Assembly: GCA_016234495.1 (NCBI GenBank)
Contig: JACRBI010000043.1
Coordinates: 1-64,000, forward strand
Direction: 5' to 3'
Source of the DNA: Chloroflexota bacterium
GTDB taxonomy: Bacteria > Chloroflexota > Anaerolineae > Anaerolineales > Villigracilaceae
DNA: 64,000 bases
The notes under the pieces were generated by a model. It did not search any database and was not told where the DNA came from. It was given only the letters and a program-made list of their open reading frames with translations. Positions 32,359 through 41,400 of the stretch are shown in pieces. A program made the position numbers and the translations under genes. Each line of letters opens with the position of its first letter. The stretch's first letter is position 1.

Positions 32359-34047
32359 TTACGGCGCGACGGTTGGAATTGGAGTCCGTTCAATTGCGCG
32401 GCGTGTTACGAGATACCATTCCGTGATCAGCGCGAGTCGGTCACTGATATCATACATCGGCGCGACCTGTACACCCTGCACCTGCGCATCCACGCCGTAG
32501 GAATAGACGGGGTAATACAGCGGCAAGGACGGCATTTCTTTGGTGAAGATCACCTGAAAGTTACGATACAAACGCGCGCGCGATTCAAAGTCTGTTTGTG
32601 TGCGTGCAGTCTCGATGAACTCGCTGGCTGTGCGGCTGTCCCATTGCGAGTAATTCTGTCCGCCGGTGGCTTCAGCCTGATGCCAGAAAAGGTATGGATC
32701 CGGGTCCGGCGTCCGCGAGGTGTTGATATCTGCAAGCGCGGCTTGATAGTTGCGCGTGGCGAGAAAATCTCTTTCCAGTGAGTCGTACGTGACGCTTTGC
32801 AGGTCGATCCTGACACCGATCAATGCCCAGTTTGCTTGAATGGTTTGAGCGATCTGGGTGTGGATCGTGTCATCGGAGTGTACCAGTACAAAGGTCAGAG
32901 GTTGACCGTCTTTTGCACGCACGTCTCCGCCGCCGGCAGTGATCACATATCCTTCGTCCTTGAGCAAGGCCATGGCGGCATCAGGGTCATAAACGTAGTG
33001 TTGAATTTCGTTGTAATATGCCCATGAGCCCGGCAGGATGGGGCCGTCTGCGATAATGGCCTGTCCCTGCATGATGTGCGAGACAATAGTGTTGCGGTTA
33101 ATGCCAAGCAGAAGCGCCTGCCGAATTTTTTCGTTTTGCAGGAATTGCGCGCTGGGATTATTTAGATTTAAGAAGACCAACCCCAGTTGCGGCAAACGAC
33201 TCGTGTGAACGGACAAAGTCGGTTCTGCCAACGCCTGCGGCAAGACATCATTTGTGAGCTGGCTGATGCCGAGGACTTGTCCCTGCTGATATGCATCAAA
33301 TGCGGAGGCTGAGGTTGGGTAATAACGAAATACGACCTGCTCGATAAACGGCTTGGGCAAATAATATTTTTCATTTGCCGCGAGCATCACGCCGCTGATT
33401 TGCCCGCCGCTGGTCATGAGCTGGTTAAATTTGTACGGACCGCTGCCGACCGGGTTTAAATTAAACTCGGCGGTGGAAAGCTGGTCAGCGGGAACGGATT
33501 CAAGCAGGTGCTTCGGCAGAACTCCGAAAGTGGCGTAATCTAAAAATGGGGCGAATGGTTCTGGGAGTTTGAATTGCAGCGTCTTTTCGTCAAAGCGCTT
33601 GATCTCAATTTGAGTCCACAGGTCTTTGATGTCCTGTGGGAAGAGCGAGCCAGCGCTCTTTATCAATTCGATGGTAAAAATGACATCGTCGCTTGTGACC
33701 GGCTGCCCGTCATGCCAGACCGCATTCGGTCTTATTGAGAAATTGTATAACGTGCCGTCGGGAGATGTGCCCCAAGCTTCGGCCAGGTCCGGCTGAGGCA
33801 GTCCGCGTGAATCGAAGCGGATCAACCCGCTAAAGAGCAATCGGTTGATATCGCGATCGGCTGGGTTATTCCAATCCAACATGGGATTCAGCCGCCCCAT
33901 GGAGCCAATCAGCGCCTCGGTGTAAATTCCGCCGGGCGCGGCTTCGGGCAAAGTAACAACACTTATCGGCTTTTGGCTGAGCAGCAATAAAGCGACGATC
34001 ACAACCGTAACTGCAACAACCAAAATCTGCCAGCGTAGTCTTTTCAT
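32359..34047 (-). CDS. Peptide/oligopeptide-binding protein (SBP family 5)
   Basis: A 562-residue extracytoplasmic binding protein. An N-terminal membrane segment (about 5-25) acts as signal or anchor; no lipobox Cys is seen. The SBP_bac_5 pattern is clear: RLNPMLDWNNPADRDINRLLFSGL, then LAEAWGTSPDGTLYNFSIRP and W-H-D-G-Q-P-V-T-S-D-D-V. No permease or ATPase gene is adjacent, so it must use components coded elsewhere. The gene begins 18 nt after the secG terminator, without a clear ribosome-binding site. Confidence 0.88.
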   Translation of the reverse strand: MKRLRWQILVVAVTVVIVALLLLSQKPISVVTLPEAAPGGIYTEALIGSMGRLNPMLDWNNPADRDINRLLFSGLIRFDSRGLPQPDLAEAWGTSPDGTLYNFSIRPNAVWHDGQPVTSDDVIFTIELIKSAGSLFPQDIKDLWTQIEIKRFDEKTLQFKLPEPFAPFLDYATFGVLPKHLLESVPADQLSTAEFNLNPVGSGPYKFNQLMTSGGQISGVMLAANEKYYLPKPFIEQVVFRYYPTSASAFDAYQQGQVLGISQLTNDVLPQALAEPTLSVHTSRLPQLGLVFLNLNNPSAQFLQNEKIRQALLLGINRNTIVSHIMQGQAIIADGPILPGSWAYYNEIQHYVYDPDAAMALLKDEGYVITAGGGDVRAKDGQPLTFVLVHSDDTIHTQIAQTIQANWALIGVRIDLQSVTYDSLERDFLATRNYQAALADINTSRTPDPDPYLFWHQAEATGGQNYSQWDSRTASEFIETARTQTDFESRARLYRNFQVIFTKEMPSLPLYYPVYSYGVDAQVQGVQVAPMYDISDRLALITEWYLVTRRAIERTPIPTVAP

Positions 34048-34064
34048 AATTTTTGGAAATAAAG

Positions 34065-34110
34065 AAAGGCCGCCGCAGCCCCGTCATAATGGAGCAATGG
34101 TTCGGCGGCC
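34065..34110 (-). terminator. secG terminator
   Basis: GGCCGCCG and CGGCGGCC arms with a long loop, then TTTCTTTATTT on the minus strand, just before the next start codon. Confidence 0.65.
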
Positions 34111-34129
34111 CTTCGTAGGCAAATGGTTT

Positions 34130-34354
34130 TTATTTCGCGAGAATGATGATAGCGATCACCAGGCCGAAGAACACCGCGCTAAGCCCGATCGTCACCCAAA
34201 ATAGGATGCGCTCAATGCCGCGGCGGGCGGTGAAGACTCCGCCAGTGTCGGCACCGGTCAGGCCGCCCAACCCCGCGCCTTTGCTTTGCAGGATGACGCT
34301 GAGGATCAAACCTATCGAGGTTATAATCAGCGCAATATTTAGAAACTTTTCCAT
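34130..34354 (-). CDS. secG: Protein translocase subunit SecG
   Basis: A 74-residue SecG: two membrane helices (about 3-22 and 50-72) and the conserved loop LQSKGAGLGG, followed by GGVFTARRG. It assists SecYE in protein export. AAGGAGG lies 8 nt before the ATG at 34354; the longer frame to 34432 has no support. Confidence 0.92.
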   Translation of the reverse strand: MEKFLNIALIITSIGLILSVILQSKGAGLGGLTGADTGGVFTARRGIERILFWVTIGLSAVFFGLVIAIIILAK

Positions 34355-34448
34355 TAGATATGCCTCCTTGAATTTAGCGGGCAGATTATACCTGTTTCGG
34401 AAGCGAATCGTCAACAAAGGTTTTTTGTCCATTTACATTTACGTGATG

Positions 34449-34467
34449 CAGGGTCGGGGTAACCCTG
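34449..34467. repeat. Degenerate CAGGGT/ACCCTG repeat copy
   Basis: CAGGGTCGGGGTAACCCTG, a degenerate copy of the palindrome at 30908-30940, just before the PHP gene. Confidence 0.55.
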
Positions 34468-34485
34468 TCTCTACTGAGGAATTTT

Positions 34486-35547
34486 ATGCCTGAAGTGATT
34501 GTCAACCTACACATGCATACACGTTATTCTGATGGAAGCGGAACGCACCGCGACATTGCCCGAGCAGCAATTGCCGCCGGCGTGGACGCGGTCATCGTCA
34601 CCGACCACAACGTGCTGGTGCAGGGTTTCGAAGGCTACTACAAAGAGAAGAACAAAAAGTTATTAATGCTGATCGGCGAGGAAGTCCACGACCAGGCGCG
34701 CGACCCGCAAAAAAATCACCTGCTGGTATTCGGTGCCGGGCGCGAACTTGCGACCTTCGCAGAAAACCCGCAGCAGTTAATTAATCAAGTACGCGACTCC
34801 GGCGGAATATCTTTCCTCGCCCATCCGGACGACCCCGAATCGCCTGCGTTCAAGGAGATCGATATTTCCTGGGTGGATTGGTCGGTTCAAAACTACACAG
34901 GCATCGAACTGTGGAACGCGCTCAGCGAATTGAAAACCATCCTCCCCACCAAACTGCACGGCGCGCTCTACGCCTTCTTTCCATCGCTGGTCGCGCACCA
35001 TCCCATTCACTCCACGATTGCCAAATGGGATGAATTGCTTTCGCACGGTCGGCGCGTGGTGGCCATCGGCGGCTCGGATGCGCACGCGCTGCACATGAGT
35101 CTGGCGGGCATCAGCCGCGTGATCTTTCCGTATGAATTTCATTTCCGCACGGTGAACACCCATGTAATTTTGGATGACTCTCTGAGCGGGGATGTGACTG
35201 CCGACAAGAAAGCGATCTATGCCGCGCTGGCAGAGGGTCATTGCTTCGTTGGGTATGATCTCCCCGCATCCACCCGTGGATTCCGCTTCACGGCGCAGGG
35301 TCACGACAAAACCGCGATCATGGGCGATGAACTCCCAGCAAAAGGCGGGGTGACCTTGCAGGCAAAACTCCCTTCCGAAGCTGAGATTCGCCTGTTGAAA
35401 GACGGCGAGGTGATTCAGACCTGGAAGAAGAACTTATCCTGCACGCATATCACCACGGAGCCGGGCGTTTATCGGGTGGAGGCCTATCGCAGGTATTTGG
35501 GAAAATTGCGCGGCTGGATTTACAGCAACCCGATCTACGTGAGGTAA
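34486..35547 (+). CDS. PHP-domain metal-dependent phosphoesterase
   Basis: A 353-residue protein. The PHP motif I is NLHMHTRYSDGS, followed by TDHNVL (motif II), FLAHPDD and GGSDAH, giving the metal-binding His and Asp set of the PHP fold. Relatives include nucleotide phosphatases, histidinol phosphatase and polymerase proofreading domains. The C-terminal about 90 residues form an extra beta-rich domain. GAGG lies 6 nt before the ATG. Confidence 0.85.
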   Translation: MPEVIVNLHMHTRYSDGSGTHRDIARAAIAAGVDAVIVTDHNVLVQGFEGYYKEKNKKLLMLIGEEVHDQARDPQKNHLLVFGAGRELATFAENPQQLINQVRDSGGISFLAHPDDPESPAFKEIDISWVDWSVQNYTGIELWNALSELKTILPTKLHGALYAFFPSLVAHHPIHSTIAKWDELLSHGRRVVAIGGSDAHALHMSLAGISRVIFPYEFHFRTVNTHVILDDSLSGDVTADKKAIYAALAEGHCFVGYDLPASTRGFRFTAQGHDKTAIMGDELPAKGGVTLQAKLPSEAEIRLLKDGEVIQTWKKNLSCTHITTEPGVYRVEAYRRYLGKLRGWIYSNPIYVR

Positions 35548-35554
35548 TCTGTGG

Positions 35555-35613
35555 GTCAGGCTTCCAGCCTGACTATTTTAGGGAACACATGTTTGGCGGG
35601 TTGCAAACCCGCC
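35555..35613. repeat. Two adjacent palindromes: GTCAGGCT and GGCGGGTT types
   Basis: GTCAGGCT-n3-AGCCTGAC (35555-35573) and GGCGGGTT-n3-AACCCGCC (35595-35613). The same pair of types stands at 44413-44431 and 44605-44623. Confidence 0.8.
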
Positions 35614-35730
35614 CTACAACCGGGACCAGCCCTCAGTTAAGTCCGAAGCGGGGCTTCATCCAAAGCAGAATTTTTGTGGTAAACTTCGGCCGCTATTAAA
35701 TCAGGTACGTCTTAATACACGTGCCTTTCC

Positions 35731-35786
35731 GTTCCTGGCAGGCCCACGGCTTGAATAGGAACAAACCCATGGAAAGGAGGTTTTCC
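35731..35786 (+). promoter_or_regulatory. Structured leader of the rpsF operon
   Basis: GTTCCT (35731-35736) pairs with AGGAAC (35757-35762) around a GC-rich loop. Next, GGAAA / TTTCC (35771-35786) places the GGAGG Shine-Dalgarno site in a hairpin loop. rpsF operons are autoregulated by S6:S18 in many bacteria; whether this RNA carries that motif I cannot confirm. Confidence 0.4.
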
Positions 35787-35788
35787 CT

Positions 35789-36073
35789 ATGCGTAGTTAT
35801 GAATTAGTTTGTGTTATCCAGCCTGATCTGGATGAAACCGCTTTTAACAGTGTGGTTGAAAAAGTTAAAGGCTGGATCAGTGATTCAGGCGGTACGGTGG
35901 ACAAGGTTGATGTTTGGGGCCGCCGCAAGCTGGCCTATATCATCAAGAAGCACCGCGAAGGTCAGTTCGTTTTGCTGAACCTGACGATGAATCCGTCCGC
36001 CGCTTCTGATCTCGAACGCAATTTGCGTTATCAGGAGCCGATCATTCGCCACATGCTTTCTGTCGCTGGTTAG
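35789..36073 (+). CDS. rpsF: 30S ribosomal protein S6
   Basis: A 94-residue S6: YELVCVIQPDLDE and the WGRRKLAYIIKKHREGQFV core are diagnostic. It binds S18 and the central domain of 16S rRNA. AAAGGAGG lies 9 nt before the ATG. The first gene of rpsF-ssb-rpsR, a conserved order. Confidence 0.97.
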   Translation: MRSYELVCVIQPDLDETAFNSVVEKVKGWISDSGGTVDKVDVWGRRKLAYIIKKHREGQFVLLNLTMNPSAASDLERNLRYQEPIIRHMLSVAG

Positions 36074-36118
36074 TTTATTCGTTGCATTGCCCGGTAATTT
36101 TTACCAAGGAGATCAATC

Positions 36119-36538
36119 ATGAGCCGAGGCCTAAATAAAGTTCAGATCATTGGACATCTCGGAAAAGACCCTGAGATGCGCTACACGCCTTCAGGAAAGC
36201 CCGTGACCACCTTCTCTGTGGCGGTCAGCCGTTCGTGGAACAGCGCGGATGGAGAACGTCACAGCGAAACCGAGTGGTTCAATGTGGTGGCCTGGGGTAA
36301 CCTTGCAGAGATTTGCAAACAGTATCTCGTAAAGGGACAACAGGTGTACGTTGAAGGACGTTTGCAGACCCGCCGCTGGGACGATAAAGAAGGTCAGAAA
36401 CATACCAGCGTGGAGATCGTTGCAAATGAGATGATGATGCTGGGCGACCGACGCGATGCAAACAGCCATGCTCAGGATACCGAGCCAACCTCCGCCGAAA
36501 ATGGTTCTGCCATGGCGGAGGATGAATTTCCGTTCTAG
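36119..36538 (+). CDS. ssb: Single-stranded DNA-binding protein
   Basis: A 139-residue SSB: an OB-fold (residues 1-105; LNKVQIIGHLGKDPEMRYT, SETEWFNVVAWGNLAEIC) and a short acidic tail ending EDEFPF, the partner-binding tip. The linker is very short compared with the E. coli protein. GGAG precedes the ATG. Confidence 0.96.
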   Translation: MSRGLNKVQIIGHLGKDPEMRYTPSGKPVTTFSVAVSRSWNSADGERHSETEWFNVVAWGNLAEICKQYLVKGQQVYVEGRLQTRRWDDKEGQKHTSVEIVANEMMMLGDRRDANSHAQDTEPTSAENGSAMAEDEFPF

Positions 36539-36554
36539 TTTTTTGGAGTAAATC

Positions 36555-36839
36555 ATGAGTGAAGAACGTAGTTATTCGGGCGGCGAAGGCGGTGGTGACC
36601 GCAAGTTTTTCGCAAAGCCCAAGTTTTGTCAATTTTGCGCAGACAAGCTGCTGGTCATCGATTACAAAAAGACCGACCTGCTCCGCAAATATATAACCGA
36701 AGAAGGCAAGATCCGCCCCCGCCGCCAGACTGGCGCATGCGCGAAGCACCAGCGTGTGGTGGCGGCAGCCGTCAAGCAGGCGCGCCATGTGGCATTTTTG
36801 CCGTTCAGCGGCAAGTCATTGGATGATGGTCGTTCCTAG
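36555..36839 (+). CDS. rpsR: 30S ribosomal protein S18
   Basis: A 94-residue S18 with a Gly-rich N-terminus. CQFC with the later ACAKHQR keeps the Cys/His set of a zinc-binding (C+) S18. [11 protein letters not shown] and [10 protein letters not shown] are the family core. TTGGAG lies 8 nt upstream of the ATG. Confidence 0.96.
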   Translation: MSEERSYSGGEGGGDRKFFAKPKFCQFCADKLLVIDYKKTDLLRKYITEEGKIRPRRQTGACAKHQRVVAAAVKQARHVAFLPFSGKSLDDGRS

Positions 36840-36856
36840 TTGCCGATAGAATTTCG

Positions 36857-36889
36857 CGGGGCATGGAATTGCAAAGCATCCATGCCCCG
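36857..36889 (+). terminator. Hairpin after rpsR
   Basis: CGGGGCATGG / CCATGCCCCG, 10 bp perfect, 13-nt loop; the following T content is low (TATTTATG), so it may be a weak terminator or an mRNA 3' end. Confidence 0.6.
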
Positions 36890-36960
36890 TATTTATGTAA
36901 CCCCTCGTCCCGCATAAATATTTAGAAGGGAATTCCTGAGGGTCTGAAGGAGTATTAAAC

Positions 36961-38325
36961 ATGGCCGATGATTCGGGCAAGAAGGCAGTTTTACATAAGA
37001 AGCACGTTGCCCGCCTTCAACGTGAAAAACAGCAAAGCCGCGTAATTCTCTATACATTTATTGGCATTCTTGCCGCCGTTGTGCTTTTGCTTTTATACGG
37101 ATATTTGGATATTAATGTTTTCCAGCTCAAGCGCCCTGTCGCAAAGGTTGGAGATACTGAAATTCTTGTGAATCAGCTTCAGCCGCGCGTGCGCTTGCAG
37201 CGTCAGCAGATATTGGGGCAATACAATATGTATCAGCAATATGCCCAGTTTGGCATGGACGTCACAACCCAATTGACGCAGCTTGAATCCCAGCTTAATG
37301 CGCCTGTTGACATAGGTCAGACGGTATTGGATCAATTGATCGATGAGCAGATTGTCCGTTTGGAAGCGGAGAAGCGCGGCATCACATTCAGCGACGCGGA
37401 ACTGGAAGAAGTGAAAGAACTCTCCTTCGCTTTCTTCCCCAACGGTTCACCCACACCTTCCGTCACGCCGACCCAGATAATCACGCCGGAAATCCCGGCT
37501 GAGGCATACAAGGTCGTCACGAAGACGCCGCTCCCGAGCGCCACACCTGAAGTAACTGCAACCCCGGAGGTGACGTCAACCACTGCGCCGACCGCGACAG
37601 CGACCGCCACACTTGAGCCGGCACCCACAGCGACAGCAGGCCCAACCTCGACACCGGAGCCAACCGCCACGCCCTACACAATCGAAGGCTTCCAGGAAAG
37701 ATACAAAGAGACCCAGGGCAGAATGTCTGCCATCGGGCTAAGCGACAAGGATTTCCTCGCGTTCTTCGAGATTCAAATCCTCGAAAGAAAGCTCATCGAA
37801 GAACTCACCAAGGACGTTCCCCACATTGAGAAACAAGTCTGGGCGCGTCACATCCTGGTTGAGGATGAAGTTGCCGCGCTCAGCGTCATTGACCGATTAA
37901 ATAGCGGCGAAGATTTTGCCGTTCTCGCTCAGGAACTGTCAACTGATACCGGTTCCGGCGCAAATGGCGGCGACCTGGGCTGGTTCGGCAGCGGACAAAT
38001 GGTGGCTGAATTTGAAACCGCAGCATTCGCCCTGGAAAACCCCGGCGATTACACCAAAACACCGGTTCAAAGCCAGTTCGGATTCCACATCATCCAATTG
38101 ATCGCCAAGCAGGATCGTCCGCTCTCTGCCGAGCAGTACGATGCCGCGAAAAGCAAAGTCTACTCTGACTGGCTTGCCGCCGCCCGCGAAACGTACGGCG
38201 TAGAGATATTCGATATCTGGCAGCAATATGTGCCCACCGAGCCGAATTTTGTTTCTGTCGCAACCGACGTTGCAAGGACAGCAACAAAAGCGGCAAAAGT
38301 CGCCACAAAAACACCAAAACCATAG
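36961..38325 (+). CDS. Parvulin-type (PpiC/SurA-like) extracytoplasmic foldase
   Basis: A 454-residue protein: basic N-terminus, a membrane anchor (about 28-50), a SurA-N-like helical region, a Thr/Pro/Ala-rich linker (about 160-238), and a C-terminal PpiC domain (about 290-390) with WARHILVEDE, ANGGDLGWFG and QSQFGFHIIQL. It should help fold proteins outside the membrane. GAAGGAG precedes the ATG. Thr/Pro-rich linkers of this kind recur in the genome (see the TIG protein). Confidence 0.9.
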   Translation: MADDSGKKAVLHKKHVARLQREKQQSRVILYTFIGILAAVVLLLLYGYLDINVFQLKRPVAKVGDTEILVNQLQPRVRLQRQQILGQYNMYQQYAQFGMDVTTQLTQLESQLNAPVDIGQTVLDQLIDEQIVRLEAEKRGITFSDAELEEVKELSFAFFPNGSPTPSVTPTQIITPEIPAEAYKVVTKTPLPSATPEVTATPEVTSTTAPTATATATLEPAPTATAGPTSTPEPTATPYTIEGFQERYKETQGRMSAIGLSDKDFLAFFEIQILERKLIEELTKDVPHIEKQVWARHILVEDEVAALSVIDRLNSGEDFAVLAQELSTDTGSGANGGDLGWFGSGQMVAEFETAAFALENPGDYTKTPVQSQFGFHIIQLIAKQDRPLSAEQYDAAKSKVYSDWLAAARETYGVEIFDIWQQYVPTEPNFVSVATDVARTATKAAKVATKTPKP

Positions 38326-38396
38326 CAAGACAAGGATAAATGATGAAGGCTGAATGAACGACAAAAAATCCTGAAATCATTTTCAAGCTACGAGCA

Positions 38397-38435
38397 AGTA
38401 AAACGCCCGACTCAAATTGAGTTGGGCGTTTTACT
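38397..38435. terminator. Bidirectional terminator between the parvulin and smc genes
   Basis: 19-nt arms (38397-38415, 38417-38435) of AGTAAAACGCCC...GGGCGTTTTACT with one G-U pair. The rest of the gap 38326-38498 is a CTTCATCC/CTTTTTACTTCTC-rich stretch without a gene. Confidence 0.85.
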
Positions 38436-38498
38436 TCTCGCTTTTTACTTCTCACACTCTTCTATCATCCTTCATCTTTCCTGCTTCATCCTTTTCCC

Positions 38499-41400
38499 CT
38501 ATCCTCGCTTCAACATATCATCCGTGACTTGATCCAGCCGCAGGCTGATGATCTGACTGGCCGAGTCGCGCCCCATCGTCACGCCGTAGATGATGTCTGC
38601 GGCCTGCACGGTGTTGCGGTTATGGGTGATGATGATGAACTGCGTATCCTTGCTCAGGTCCACGAGTAGGTCGCGGAAGCGCCCCACGTTGGCTTCATCG
38701 AGCATCGCGTCCACTTCATCCATCACGCAGACCGGAGTGGGCGAAACTTTTAGCAGTGCGAACACCAACGCAATCGCAGTCAGGCTTCTTTCACCGCCGG
38801 AGAGCAAAGCCAGTCCCTGCTCACGCCGGCCCGGCAGACGCGCTTCGATTTCGATTCCAGTGTCAACCAGATTCTCGGGGTCAGTCAACGCCAATCGTGC
38901 CGACCCGCCGCCAAACAAACGCACAAATGTTTCGCGGAATTGTTTGTCCACCGCATCAAACGTGCGGACGAATTCCCGTTTGGTGATCTCGTCCAACTCG
39001 GCCACGACCTGCTTCAAATCCAATTCGGCTTTTCGCAGGTCTTCCACTTGCGTCTTCATGAACGTATATCGTTCGCTTTCCTGCTCATATTCCGTCTTCG
39101 CATCCGGGTTGATCGGCCCCATGCGGCGCAACACCGCGCGATGATGCGTCAACTGTTCTTCAAGCTCCGGTGCAAGTTCGGTCACAACAGGCAATTGCTC
39201 GACCATGCCATCCAGCGGCAAAGGCACCGGGCCAGAAACATCTTCGGCGTACTCAAACATCACCAGACCAAAATCGTCCGTGATCTTTTGATGCAGGTTG
39301 TCCAACGCTTCCTGCTTGCGCATTTGCTCCAACTGCACCTGTCCAAACGAACGCTCCGTATTGGCAAAGATGCGCTGTGCGTTCACTTCCGACTCCTGCA
39401 ATCGCTTCTCTTCCTGTTCCGCAGATTCCAGATCTTTTTCAGCGGGTTCGATCAGCACGCGCATTTCCTCAATCTGACCGTGCAAGCCTGTCTCGTTTTC
39501 GCGCAGGCGAGTTTTTTCATGATCCAAACCGTGCAATGAATTTTCCGCATCCTGCAATCGCGCCGCCAATTCAACACGGCGCGCATCCAGGCGCATGATC
39601 TCCTTTGCGCGTTCATCTTTCTTTGCGCTTGCGCCCGCCAAACTTTGCTCCGCCACGGCTGCGCGCGTGCTCCAATATGCCGATTGTTCCTGCAATTCCT
39701 CGGCTGAAAATTCCGTGAACCTGCCGGCGATTTCCTTCGAATGCGCGAGGATCTCGGCTGAACGATTCTCGACATCAATTTGCGATTCAATAATTTTTTG
39801 CTGGATCGAAACAGAGTCCTGTGCCTCGGCTTCCAACTGCGTCAACTGGTTTTTCTGCCACTCAAGCTGACGCTGCGCCGATTCAGACTCCAGCCCGGCC
39901 TGCTGCTCCATCTCTTGAATTTCACCCAGGCTGACGCGGGCTTCGCGCGCATCGGTCTCGGTTTGCATTAGTTCACGCTGCGCCTCCGCCAGTTGATTCG
40001 ACAATCGTTCAACCAAATCGTTTGATTCGGCGATGCGGGTCATCAACTCGCTCAAAGCGGCTTCGAATTCCCTTTTTCGGCGCGGCCTGCTCAACGCGGA
40101 GGAGGAAGCGGTTTTGCCAGCGATGATCAATCCGTCGCCGCGGAAAACTTCCCCGCGCAGAGTCACCACCCGCGCATGAGTCGGCAAATCCCGAATCAAT
40201 CTGCGGGCAGAATTTCTATCGCGCGCGATCAAAGTCTGACCGAGCATCAAACGAACCACCCCGCTCAATTCCTCCGGCGAGCGGACGAGTTCGGAAGCAA
40301 CACCGAGTAGATCGTCAGAGACTTCAGATGTTTTTAAAACTTCCGAAGTCTGTGTTAATGGCAATAACGCCGCGCGGCCCGCGCCTTCGGCTTCGAGCAA
40401 ACTCAAGGCTTCTTCCAGTTGATCGGCATCGAGCAAGACCGCATCGAGCGTATCGCCCAGCGCTGCTGCGATCGCAATCTCAAGCTCGGCGGGGACATCA
40501 AGCGCGGCGCTCAACGCCCCGCGCGCGCCTGTGAGCTTTGAATGCCGCGCCGCATCCAGCAAATAGCGCGCGCCTTCGGCATAGCCTGCCAGCGATTGCT
40601 CGGATTGTTCCAGCACTTCGAGTTGAGCCTTGAAGCGCGAATGATCTGACTCTTCCCTGGTGCGTTGTTCGAGCGCCTCGCGCCGCCGACGGTCAATTGT
40701 TTCAACTTCCTTTTTCGTGCTGATGACTTTTTCTTCAGCGGATTGCAATTCAAGGCTGGCGCGATCGCGCTCATTATGGACAGCTTCGTATTGCGCCTTT
40801 GCATTCGCCAACAGCGACTCGCCGTTTGCGATGGCGGCTTTGGTCTGTTCGATCTTTTGGGTCTGCGATTCGAGGCGCGACTTAAGTTCATCCAGGCGCG
40901 CGTTATTTTCGGCACGCTGCTGGCTGAGGCTTTCGATTTGCGTCCGTGTGTGTGCAAGCTGTTCTTCCAGCGAAGCGCGTTCAGACTGGCGCGATTGCAG
41001 GGAAACCTGCGCGTTCGCAAGCTGGGATTTTGCTTCTTCATATTCGTTTTGAATGCGAGCCGCGTCCTGCTCCGCTTCGCCATAACGCTCGTTGGCAAGG
41101 TGCAATTCATTCCTGGCATTTTCCTGGTCAGAAAGTATGGACGCTTGAGCATTGGTCAACGAACGGCGGCGTTCTTCGAGCACGGCCAACTCGCGGCTGA
41201 TGGCTTCACGCTGGTTGTGCAACTCGGCTGCCTGACGATGCCAGCCATTTAGCTGGGCACGCAAACCAGATAGCCGCTCACGAAAGGCTGAAAACTCCGC
41301 TTGAGTTTTTTCGTGGACGATGCGCGCTTCACGCACGCGAGATTCCTGTCCGCGCACTGATTCGCGGGCGTCGGTCAGATCGCGCTGGGCGCGATGCCAG

